Below are positions 11,881 to 22,929 of a stretch of 64,000 nt of DNA, one piece after another. The stretch comes from Calliopsis andreniformis (taxonomy: Eukaryota; Arthropoda; Insecta; Hymenoptera; Andrenidae), in assembly GCF_051401765.1 (NCBI RefSeq), contig NW_027480533.1:1426001-1490000 (forward strand). Reading direction: 5' to 3'. Numbering within the stretch: the first letter of the stretch is position 1; each line of letters opens with the position of its first letter. Position numbers and translations under genes: made by a program. The notes beneath the pieces were generated by a model. The model saw only the letters and a program-made list of their open reading frames with translations. It was not told the DNA's origin and did not search any database.

Positions 11881-13879
11881 AATCCTCAATCCTCAATCCT
11901 CAATCCTCAATCCTCATTCTTCAATCCTCAACACCCAATCCTCAATCTTCAATCTTCAATCCTCAACCCTCAATTCTCAATCCTCATTCCTCAATCCTCA
12001 GACCTCAATCATCAATACTCAACCCTCAGTCCTCGTCCTCAATCAACAACGCTCAATCCTCGATCCTCAATCTTCAATCATCAATATTCAATCTTCAACA
12101 CTCAATCCTCAATCCTCAATACTCAATCCTCAATCCTCAATCCTCAATCCTCAATCCTCAATCTTCAATCCTCAATCCTCAATCCTCAATCCTCAATCAT
12201 CAATCCTCAATCCTCAATCCTCGATCTTCAATCCTCAATACTCAACCTTCAATCCTCAATACTCAATCCTCAATCCTCAATCATCATTCTTCAATCCTCA
12301 ACACCCAATAGTCAATCTTCAATCCTGAATCCTCAATCCTCAATTCTCAATCCTCAATCCTCAATCCTCAGACCTTAAACATCAATACTCTACCCTCAGT
12401 CCTCGTCCTCAATCCACAACACTAAATCCTCAATCCTCAATACTCAATCGTCATTCTTCAATCCTCAACACCCAATCCTCAATCTTCTATCCTCAACCCT
12501 CAATCCTCAATTCTCAATCCTCATTCCTCAATCCTCAGACCTCAAACATCATTACTCAACCGTCAGTCCTCGTCCTCAATCCACAACTCCCAATACTCAA
12601 TCCTCAATCTTCAATTCTCAATCCTCAATCCTCAACCCTCAATCCTCAATCCTCAATCTTCAATCCTCAATACTCAATCATCAATCCTCAATCCTCAATC
12701 CTCAATCCTCAATCCTCAATCCTCAACCCTCAATCGTCAATCTTCAATCCTCAATACTCAATCTTCAATCCTCAATCCTCAATACTCAATACTCAATCCT
12801 CATTCTTCAATCCTCAATACCCAATACTCAATCTTCAATCCTCAATCCTCAATTCTCAATCCTCAACACTCAATCCTCAGACCTCAAACATCATTACTCA
12901 ACCGTCAGTCCTCGTCCTCAATCCACAACCCCCAATACTCAATCCTCAATCTTCAATTCTCAATCCTCAATCCTCAATCCTCAATCCTCGGTCCTCAAAC
13001 CACAATCCTGAATCCTCAACCTTCAGCCCTCAGTCCTGAACAATCAGTTGTCAATCCTCAATCCTCAAGAGAATATCATCAATTCACAGTTTTCAATACT
13101 CAATACTCAATCTGCTATCTTCAAATCTCTATCCACAAACATCAATTCTCATCACTCAACCCTCAACACTCAGTCTTCAATCCTCAATCCTCAGTCCTCA
13201 ATCCTCAATCCACATTCTTCAATCCTCAATACCCAAACCTCAATCTTCAATCCTCAATCCTCAATCCCCAATTCTCAATCCCCAATCCTCAATCCTCAGA
13301 CCTCAAACAGCAATAGTCAACCCTCAGTCCTCGTCCTCAATCCACAACCATCAATCCTCAATCCTCAACATTCAATCATCAATATTCAATCTTCAGTCCT
13401 CAACCGTCAATCCTCAATCCTCAATCCTCAATCCTCAATGTTCAATCCGCAATACCCAATCCTCAATCTTCTATCCGCAATCCTCAATCCTCAATCCTCA
13501 ATCCTCAATCCTCAATCTTCAATCCTCAACACTCAATCTTCAATCCTCAATACTCAATCCTCAATCCTCAATCCTCAATCTTCAATCCTCAACACCCAAT
13601 CCTCAATCTTCAATCCTTAATCCTCAATCCTCAATTCTCAATCGTCAATCCTCAATCCTCCGACCTTAAACATCAATACTCTACCCTCAGTCCTCGTCCT
13701 CAATCCACAACACTCAATCCTCGATCCTCAATCTTCAATCATCAATATTCAATCTTCAATCCTCAATCCTCAATCCTCAATACTCAATCCTCAATCCTCA
13801 ATGTTCTATCCTCAATACGCAATCCTCAATCATCAATCCTCAGCCCTCAATCCTCAATCCTCAATCCTCAATCGTCAAT
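11881..13879 (+). repeat. Higher-order repeat B, unit 2 within A copy 2 (partial)
   Basis: Second 2,857-bp unit of A copy 2, ending where the 8,129-bp similarity ends. It holds the 189-bp block at 12988-13176 and hexamers at 12033, 12403, 12570, 12912, 13331 and 13694. Around 12160-12230 several heptamers differ from the 4 kb partner (TCAATCC where that copy has TCAAACC) with no length change. Confidence 0.8.
12988..13176 (+). repeat. 189-bp divergent landmark block, copy 4
   Basis: Carries T at 13116 (GCTATCT in place of GCAATCT), shared only with copy 5. It is followed by TCGTCC at 13331, not by the ACGTCC of its 8,129-bp partner (copy 2), so it groups with copy 5. Confidence 0.87.
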
Positions 13880-16309
13880 CCTCAATCCTCAGACCTCAAA
13901 CAGCGATAGTCAACCCTCAGTCCTCGTCCTCAATCCACAACCATCAATCCTCAATCCTCAATCTTCAATCATCAATATTCATTCTTCAGTCCTCAATCCT
14001 CAATCCTCAATCCTCAACCCTCAATCCTCAATGTTCAATCCGCAATACCCAATCCTCAATCTTCTATCCGCAATCCTCAATCCTCAATTCTCAATCCTCA
14101 ATCCTCAATCCTCAATCTTCAATCCTCAATACTCAACCTTCAATCCTCAATACTCAATCCTCAATCCTCAATCCTCATTCTTCAATCCTCAACACCCAAT
14201 CCTCAATCTTCAATCCTCAATCCCCAATCCTCAATTCTCAATCCTCAATCCTCAATCCTCAGACCATAAACATCAATACTCTACCCTCAGTCCTCGTCCT
14301 CAACCCACAACACTCGATCCTCGACCCACAATCTTCAATCATCAATATTCAATCTTCAATCCTCAATCCTCAATCCTCAATCCTCAAGGTTCTATCCCCA
14401 ATAAGCAATCCTCAATCTTCAATCCTCAATCCTCAATCCTCAATCCTCAATCCTAAATCCTCAATCTGAATCTTCAATCCTCAGTACGCAATCTTCAATC
14501 CTCAATCCTCAATCCTCATTCTTCAATCCTCAACACCCAATCCTCAATCTTCAATCGTCAATCCTCAACCCTCAATTCTCAATCCTCATTCCTCAATCCT
14601 CAGACCTCAAACATCAATACTCAACACTCAGTCCTCGTCCTCAATCCACAACGCTCAATCCTCGATCCTCAATCTTCAATCATCAATATTCAATCTTCAA
14701 TCCTCAATCCTCAATCCTCAATACTCAATCCTCAATCCTCAATGTTCTATCCTCAATACGGAATCCTGAACCTTCAATCCTCAATCCTCAATCCTCAATC
14801 CTCAATCCTCAATCGTCAATCCTCAATCCTCAATCCTCAGTCCTCAATCTTCAATCCTCAATACTCAATCTGCAATCCTCAATCCTCAGTCCTCACTCCT
14901 CAATCCTCATTCTTCAATCCTCAATACCGAATCCTCAATCTTCAATCCTCAATCCTCAATAGTCAATCTTCAATCCTGAATACTCAATCTTCAATACACA
15001 ATCCTCAACCCTCAATCCTCAATCCTCATTCATCAATCCTCAATACCCAATCCTCAATCTTCAATCCTCAATCCTCAATCCTCAATCCTCAATCCTCAAT
15101 CCTCAATCCTCAATCTTCAACCCTCAGTCCCAAATCCTCAATCTTCAATACTCACTCCTCAATCCTCACTCTTCAATCCTCAATACCGAATCCTCAACCT
15201 TCTATCCTCAATCTTCAATACTCAATCCTCAATCCTCAATCCTCAATCCTCATTCTTCAATCCTCAATACCCAATCCTCAATCTTCAATCCTCAATCCTC
15301 AATCCTCAATCCACAATCCTCAATCCTCAACCCTCAATCTTCAATCCTCAGTCCCAAATACTCAATCTTCAATACTCACTCATCAATCGTCAATCATCAA
15401 TCCTGAATACTCAATCTACAATACTCAGTCCTCAATCCTCAATCCTCAATCCTCATTCTTCAGTCCCCAATACCCAATCCTCAATCTTCAATCCTCAATC
15501 CTCAATCCTCAGTCCTCAATCCTCAATCCTCAATCCTCAATCTTCAATCCTCAGTCCCAAATCCTCAATCTTCAATACTCACTCCTCAATCCTCAATCTT
15601 CAATCCTCAATACTCAGTGTTCAATCCTCAATCCTCAATCCTCAATCCTCAATCTTCAATCCTCAATACTCAATCTTCAATCCTCAATCCTCAATCCTCA
15701 GTCCTCAATCCTCATTCTTCAATCCTCAACTCCCAATCCTCAATCTTCAATCCTCAATCCTCAACCCTCAACTCTCAATCCTCATTCCTCAATCCTCAGA
15801 CCGCAAACATCAATACTCAACCCTCAGTCCTCGTCCTCAATCCACAACGCTCAATCCTCGATCCTCAATCTTCAATCATCAATATTCAATCTTCAATCCT
15901 CAATCCTCAATCCTCAATACTCAATCCTCAATCCTCAATCCTCAATCCTCAATCCTGAATCTTCAATCCTCAAACCTCATTCCTCAATCCTCAATCCTCA
16001 ATCTTCAATCCTCAATACTCAAACTTCGATCCTCAATCATCGATCCTCAATCCTCAATCCCCAATCCTCAATCCTCAATCCTCAATCGTCAATCTTCAAT
16101 CCTGAATACTCAATCTTCAATACTCAATCCTCAATCCTCAATCCTCAATCCTCATTCTTCAATCCTAAATACCCAATCCTCAATCTTCAATCCTCAATCC
16201 TCAATCCTCAATCCTCAATCCTCAATCCTCAATCCTCAATCTTCAATCCTCAGTCCCAAATCCTCAATCTTCAATACTCACTCCTCAATCCTCAATCTTC
16301 AATCCTCAA

Positions 16310-16417
16310 TCCTCAGTCCTCAATCCTCAATCCACATTCTTCAATCCTCAATACCCAAACCTCAATCTTCAATCCTCAATCCTCAATCCCCAATTCTCAA
16401 TCCTCAATCCTCAATCC
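16310..16417 (+). repeat. Fused unit junction before the fifth 189-bp block
   Basis: The strings CAGTCCTCAATCC, TCCACATTC and CCCAAACC normally follow the 189-bp block (for example 2204-2310 and 13192-13290) but here come immediately before one. The piece runs through the CCCCAATTC string and then joins TCGGTCC, the first heptamer of the block. This is the breakpoint of the 3,430-bp duplication, seen as an out-of-order landmark. Confidence 0.78.
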
Positions 16418-16606
16418 TCGGTCCTCAAACCACAATCCTGAATCCTCAACCTTCAGCCCTCAGTCCTGAACAATCAGTTGTCAATCCTCAATCCTCAAGA
16501 GAATATCATCAATTCACAGTTTTCAATACTCAATACTCAATCTGCTATCTTCAAATCTCTATCCACAAACATCAATTCTCATCACTCAACCCTCAACACT
16601 CAGTCT
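16418..16606 (+). repeat. 189-bp divergent landmark block, copy 5
   Basis: Shares T at 16546 with copy 4. Unusually, the sequence before it (16310-16417) is a piece normally found after the block (the TCCACATTC and CCCAAACC strings), so it marks a fused junction between two units. Confidence 0.87.
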
Positions 16607-19600
16607 TCAATCCTCAATCCTCAGTCCTCAATCCTCAATCCACATTCTTCAATCCTCAATACCCAAACCTCAACCTTCAATCCTCAATCCTCAATCCCCA
16701 ATTCTCAATCCTCAATCCTCAATCCTCAGACCTCAAACAGCAATAGTCAACCCTCAGTCCTCGTCCTCAATCCACAACCATCAATCCTCAATCCTCAACA
16801 TTCAATCATCAATATTCAATCTTCAGTCCTCAACCGTCAATCCTCAATCCTCAATCCTCAATCCTCAATGTTCAATCCGCAATACCCAATCCTCAATCTT
16901 CTATCCGCAATCCTCAATCCTCAATCCTCAATCCTCAATCCTCAATCTTCAATCCTCAACACTCAATCTTCAATCCTCAATACTCAATCCTCAATCCTCA
17001 ATCCTCAATCTTCAATCCTCAACACCCAATCCTCAATCTTCAATCCTCAATCCTCAATCCTCAATTCTCAATCGTCAATCCTCAATCCTCCGACCTTAAA
17101 CATCAATACTCTACCCTCAGTCCTCGTCCTCAATCCACAACACTCAATCCTCGATCCTCAATCTTCAATCATCAATATTCAATCTTCAATCCTCAATCCT
17201 CAATCCTCAATACTCAATCCTCAATCCTCAATGTTCTATCCTCAATACGCAATCCTCAATCATCAATCCTCAGCCCTCAATCCTCAATCCTCAATCCTCA
17301 ATCGTCAATCCTCAATCCTCAGACCTCAAACAGCGATAGTCAACCCTCAGTCCTCGTCCTCAATCCACAACCATCAATCCTCAATCCTCAATCTTCAATC
17401 ATCAATATTCATTCTTCAGTCCTCAATCCTCAATCCTCAATCCTCAACCCTCAATCCTCAATGTTCAATCCTCAATACCCAATCCTCAATCTTCTATCCG
17501 CAATCCTCAATCCTCAATTCTCAATCCTCAATCCTCAATCCTCAATCTTCAATCCTCAATACTCAACCTTCAATCCTCAATACTCAATCCTCAATCCTCA
17601 ATCCTCATTCTTCAATCCTCAACACCCAATCCTCAATCATCAATCCTCAATCCCCAATCCTCAATTCTCAATCCTCAATCCTCAATCCTCAGACCATAAA
17701 CATCAATACTCTACCCTCAGTCCTCGTCCTCAACCCACAACACTCGATCCTCGACCCACAATCTTCAATCATCAATATTCAATCTTCAATCCTCAATCCT
17801 CAATCCTCAATCCTCAAGGTTCTATCCCCAATAAGCAATCCTCAATCTTCAATCCTCAATCCTCAATCCTCAATCCTCAATCCTAAATCCTCAATCTTAA
17901 TCTTCAATCCTCAGTACGCAATCTTCAATCCTCAATCCTCAATCCTCATTCTTCAATCCTCAACACCCAATCCTCAATCTTCAATCGTCAATCCTCAACC
18001 CTCAATTCTCAATCCTCATTCCTCAATCCTCAGACCTCAAACATCAATACTCAACACTCAGTCCTCGTCCTCAATCCACAACGCTCAATCCTCGATCCTC
18101 AATCTTCAATCATCAATATTCAATCTTCAATCCTCAATCCTCAATCCTCAATACTCAATCCTCAATCCTCAATGTTCTATCCTCAATACGGAATCCTGAA
18201 CCTTCAATCCTCAATCCTCAATCCTCAATCCTCAATCCTCAATCGTCAATCCTCAATCCTCAATCCTCAGTCCTCAATCTTCAATCCTCAATACTCAATC
18301 TGCAATCCTCAATCCTCAGTCCTCACTCCTCAATCCTCATTCTTCAATCCTCAATACCGAATCCTCAATCTTCAATCCTCAATCCTCAATAGTCAATCTT
18401 CAATCCTGAATACTCAATCTTCAATACACAATCCTCAACCCTCAATCCTCAATCCTCATTCATCAATCCTCAATACCCAATCCTCAATCTTCAATCCTCA
18501 ATCCTCAATCCTCAATCCTCAATCCTCAATCCTCAATCCTCAATCTTCAACCCTCAGTCCCAAATCCTCAATCTTCAATACTCACTCCTCAATCCTCACT
18601 CTTCAATCCTCAATACCGAATCCTCAACCTTCTATCCTCAATCCTCAATGCTCAATTCTCAATCCTCAATCCTCAATCCTCTATCTTCAATCCTCAATAC
18701 TCAAACTTCAATCCTCAATCATCAATCCTTATTCCTCAATCCTCAATCCTCAATCCTCAATCGTCAATCTTCAATCCTGAATACTCAATCTTCAATACTC
18801 AATCCTCAATCCTCAATCCTCAATCCTCATTCTTCAATCCTCAATACCCAATCCTCAATCTTCAATCCTCAATCCTCAATCCTCAATCCACAATCCTCAA
18901 TCCTCAACCCTCAATCTTCAATCCTCAGTCCCAAATACTCAATCTTCAATACTCACTCATCAATCGTCAATCATCAATCCTGAATACTCAATCTACAATA
19001 CTCAGTCCTCAATCCTCAATCCTCAATCCTCATTCTTCAGTCCCCAATACCCAATCCTCAATCTTCAATCCTCAATCCTCAATCCTCAGTCCTCAATCCT
19101 CAATCCTCAATCCTCAATCTTCAATCCTCAGTCCCAAATCCTCAATCTTCAATACTCACTCCTCAATCCTCAATCTTCAATCCTCAATACTCAGTGTTCA
19201 ATCCTCAATCCTCAATCCTCAATCCTCAATCTTCAATCCTCAATACTCAATCTTCAATCCTCAATCCTCAATCCTCAGTCCTCAATCCTCATTCTTCAAT
19301 CCTCAACTCCCAATCCTCAATCTTCAATCCTCAATCCTCAACCCTCAACTCTCAATCCTCATTCCTCAATCCTCAGACCGCAAACATCAATACTCAACCC
19401 TCAGTCCTCGTCCTCAATCCACAACGCTCAATCCTCGATCCTCAATCTTCAATCATCAATATTCAATTTTCAATCCTCAATCCTCAATCCTCAATACTCA
19501 ATCCTCAATCCTCAATCCTCAATCCTCAATCCTGAATCTTCAATCCTCAAACCTCATTCCTCAATCCTCAATCCTCAATCTTCAATCCTCAATACTCAAA

Positions 19601-19890
19601 CTTCGATCCTCAATCATCGATCCTCAATCCTCAATCCCCAATCCTCAATCCTCAATCCTCAATCGTCAATCTTCAATCCTGAATACTCAATCTTCAATAC
19701 TCAATCCTCAATCCTCAATCCTCAATCCTCATTCTTCAATCCTAAATACCCAATCCTCAATCTTCAATCCTCAATCCTCAATCCTCAATCCTCAATCCTC
19801 AATCCTCAATCCTCAATCTTCAATCCTCAGTCCCAAATCCTCAATCTTCAATACTCACTCCTCAATCCTCAATCTTCAATCCTCAATACT
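16418..19890 (+). repeat. Higher-order repeat C, unit 2
   Basis: Tandem second copy of C, starting with the 189-bp block at 16418-16606. The offset is 3,430 up to about 18643 and 3,577 from about 18.88 kb to 19.89 kb. It shares with unit 1 the T at 16546 (A in other 189-bp blocks) and the TCGTCC hexamer at 16761. Its right two thirds also form the first copy of repeat D, so two amplification steps overlap here. Confidence 0.82.
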
Positions 19891-20064
19891 CAGTCTTCAA
19901 TCCTCAGTCCTCAATCCGCAATCCTCAATCCTCAATCCTCATTCTTCAATCCTCAATACCCAATCCTCAATCTTCGATCCTCAATCCTCAATCCTCAATC
20001 CTCAATCCTCAATCCTCAATCCTCAATCCTCAATCCTCAATCCTCAATCCTCAATTCTCAATCC
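17305..20064 (+). repeat. Higher-order repeat D, unit 1 (2,760 bp)
   Basis: Constant offset of 2,760 between 17461 and 20221, 18172 and 20932, 18648 and 21408, and 19194 and 21954. 2,760 leaves a remainder of 2 on division by 7, which equals minus five, and five six-base units are counted per period (17724, 17898, 18065, 19408, 20114). This unit has private variants, such as T in place of G in the GCAATAC heptamer of the 49-bp block near 17472 and TCAATCATC near 17637. Confidence 0.88.
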
Positions 20065-22929
20065 TCAATCCTCAATCCTCAGACCTCAAACAGCAATAGC
20101 CAACCCTCAGTCCTCGTCCTCAATCCACAACCATCAATCCTCAATCCTCAATCTTCAATCATCAATATTCATTCTTCAGTCCTCAATCCTCAATCCTCAA
20201 TCCTCAACCCTCAATCCTCAATGTTCAATCCGCAATACCCAATCCTCAATCTTCTATCCGCAATCCTCAATCCTCAATTCTCAATCCTCAATCCTCAATC
20301 CTCAATCTTCAATCCTCAATACTCAACCTTCAATCCTCAATACTCAATCCTCAATCCTCAATCATCATTCTTCAATCCTCAACACACAATCCTCAATCTT
20401 CAATCCTCAATCCCCAATCCTCAATTCTCAATCCTCAATCCTCAATCCTCAGACCATAAACATCAATACTCTACCCTCAGTCCTCGTCCTCAACCCACAA
20501 CACTCGATCCTCGACCCACAATCTTCAATCATCAATATTCAATCTTCAATCCTCAATCCTCAATCCTGAATCCTCAAGGTTCTATCCCCAATAAGCAATC
20601 CTCAATCTTCAATCCTCAATCCTCAATCCTCAATCCTCAATCCTAAATCCTCAATCTTAATCTTCAATCCTCAGTACGCAATCTTCAATCCTCAATCCTC
20701 AATCCTCATTCTTCAATCCTCAACACCCAATCCTCAATCTTCAATCGTCAATCCTCAACCCTCAATTCTCAATCCTCATTCCTCAATCCTCAGACCTCAA
20801 ACATCAATACTCAACACTCAGTCCTCGTCCTCAATCCACAACGCTCAATCCTCGATCCTCAATCTTCAACCATCAATATTCAATCTTCAATCCTCAATCC
20901 TCAATCCTCAATACTCAATCCTCAATCCTCAATGTTCTATCCTCAATACGGAATCCTGAACCTTCAATCCTCAATCCTCAATCCTCAATCCTCAATCCTC
21001 AATCCTCAATCCTCAATCCTCAATCCTCAGTCCTCAATCTTCAATCCTCAATACTCAATCTGCAATCCTCAATCCTCAGTCCTCACTCCTCAATCCTCAT
21101 TCTTCAATCCTCAATACCGAATCCTCAATCTTCAATCCTCAATCCTCAATAGTCAATCTTCAATCCTGAATACTCAATCTTCAATACACAATCCTCAACC
21201 CTCAATCCTCAATCCTCATTCATCAATCCTCAATACCCAATCCTCAATCTTCAATCCTCAATCCTCAATCCTCAGTCCTCAATCCTCAATCCTCAATCCT
21301 CAATCTTCAACCCTCAGTCCCAAATCCTCAATCTTCAATACTCACTCCTCAATCCTCACTCTTCAATCCTCAATACCGAATCCTCAACCTTCTATCCTCA
21401 ATCCTCAATGCTCAATTCTCAATCCTCAATCCTCAATCCTCTATCTTCAATCCTCAATACTCAAACTTCAATCCTCAATCATCAATCCTTATTCCTCAAT
21501 CCTCAATCCTCAATCCTCAATCGTCAATCTTCAATCCTGAATACTCAATCTTCAATACTCAATCCTCAATCCTCAATCCTCAATACTCATTCTTCAATCC
21601 TCAATACCCAATCCTCAATCTTCAATCCTCAATCCTCAATCCTCAATCCACAATCCTCAATCCTCAACCCTCAATCTTCAATCCTCAGTCCCAAATACTC
21701 AATCTTCAATACTCACTCATCAATCGTCAATCATCAATCCTGAATACTCAATCTACAATACTCAGTCCTCAATCCTCAATCCTCAATCCTCATTCTTCAG
21801 TCCCCAATACCCAATCCTCAATCTTCAATCCTCAATCCTCAATCCTCAGTCCTCAATCCTCAATCCTCAATCCTCAATCTTCAATCCTCAGTCCCAAATC
21901 CTCAATCTTCAATACTCACTCCTCAATCCTCAATCTTCAATCCTCAATACTCAGTGTTCAATCCTCAATCCTCAATCCTCAATCCTCAATCTTCAATCCT
22001 CAATACTCAATCTTCAATCCTCAATCCTCAATCCTCAGTCCTCAATCCTCATTCTTCAATCCTCAACTCCCAATCCTCAATCTTCAATCCTCAATCCTCA
22101 ACCCTCAACTCTCAATCCTCATTCCTCAATCCTCAGACCGCAAACATCAATACTCAACCCTCAGTCCTCGTCCTCAATCCACAACGCTCAATCCTCGATC
22201 CTCAATCTTCAATCATCAATATTCAATTTTCAATCCTCAATCCTCAATCCTCAATACTCAATCCTCAATCCTCAATCCTCAATCCTCAATCCTGAATCTT
22301 CAATCCTCAAACCTCATTCCTCAATCCTCAATCCTCAATCTTCAATCCTCAATACTCAAACTTCGATCCTCAATCATCGATCCTCAATCCTCAATCCCCA
22401 ATCCTCAATCCTCAATCCTCAATCGTCAGTCTTCAATCCTGAATACTCAATCTTCAATACTCAATCCTCAATCCTCAATCCTCAATCCTCATTCTTCAAT
22501 CCTAAATACCCAATCCTCAATCTTCAATCCTCAATCCTCAATCCTCAATCCTCAATCCTCAATCCTCAATCCTCAATCTTCAATCCTCAGTCCCAAATCC
22601 TCAATCTTCAATACTCACTCCTCAATCCTCAATCTTCAATCCTCAATACTCAGTCTTCAATCCTCAGTCCTCAATCCGCAATCCTCAATCCTCAATCCTC
22701 ATTCTTCAATCCTCAATACCCAATCCTCAATCTTCGATCCTCAATCCTCAATCCTCAATCCTCAATCCTCAATCCTCAATCCTCAATCCTCAATCCTCAA
22801 TCCTCAATCCTCAATTCTCAATCCTCAATCCTCAATCCTCAGACCTCAAACAGCAATAGCCAACCCTCAGTCCTCGTCCTCAATCCACAACCATCAATCC
22901 TCAATCCTCAATCTTCAATCATCAATATT
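20065..22929 (+). repeat. Higher-order repeat D, unit 2, just over one full copy
   Basis: Second copy at an offset of 2,760, with about 100 bases of a third copy before divergence near 22929, where the string TCAATTTCAGACC replaces TCATTCTTCAGTCC and drops one base from the register. Private changes include TCATCATTC near 20363, GAATCC near 20567 and GTCTTC near 22429. Very few differences separate it from unit 1, suggesting a recent duplication. Confidence 0.87.

Larger units (their letters stand above)
8130..13879 (+). repeat. Higher-order repeat A, copy 2 (partial, 5.75 kb)
   Basis: This matches positions 1-5750 at an offset of 8,129 without a length change, then diverges near 13880. There the sequence turns into the TCAGACC-type 97-bp block (hexamer at 13924), whereas copy 1 continues with TCTTCAATCCTGAATACTC. 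Private differences include G at 10317, a TAGTC string near 12309 and a stop-making T at 13618. From about 13.1 kb the copy shares variants with the 16.4 kb unit rather than with its partner at 4.9 kb (T at 13116, and TCGTCC rather than ACGTCC at 13331), so its right end looks mosaic. Confidence 0.88.
12988..16417 (+). repeat. Higher-order repeat C, unit 1 (3,430 bp)
   Basis: Landmarks recur at exactly 3,430 bases: the 189-bp block at 12988 and 16418, 49-bp blocks at 14031 and 17461, and the FYPQYGIL-encoding string at 14742 and 18172. Similarity at this offset ends near 15213 against 18643. Beyond it the two copies continue to match at an offset of 3,577 (15617 against 19194), so copy 2 is 147 bases (21 units) longer in its middle. 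3,430 is a multiple of 7, and seven six-base units are found in the period. The 14468 hexamer is GAATCT here and TAATCT in the later copies. The unit ends in a fused junction at 16310-16417. Confidence 0.87.

Noticed and set aside
15214..18880. The 147-base difference between the 3,430 and 3,577 offsets as a nucleosome-sized insertion
   Set aside because: 147 is 21 heptamers and other offset changes (14, 175, 308, 329, 405) show no preference for it; coincidence is the simpler reading.
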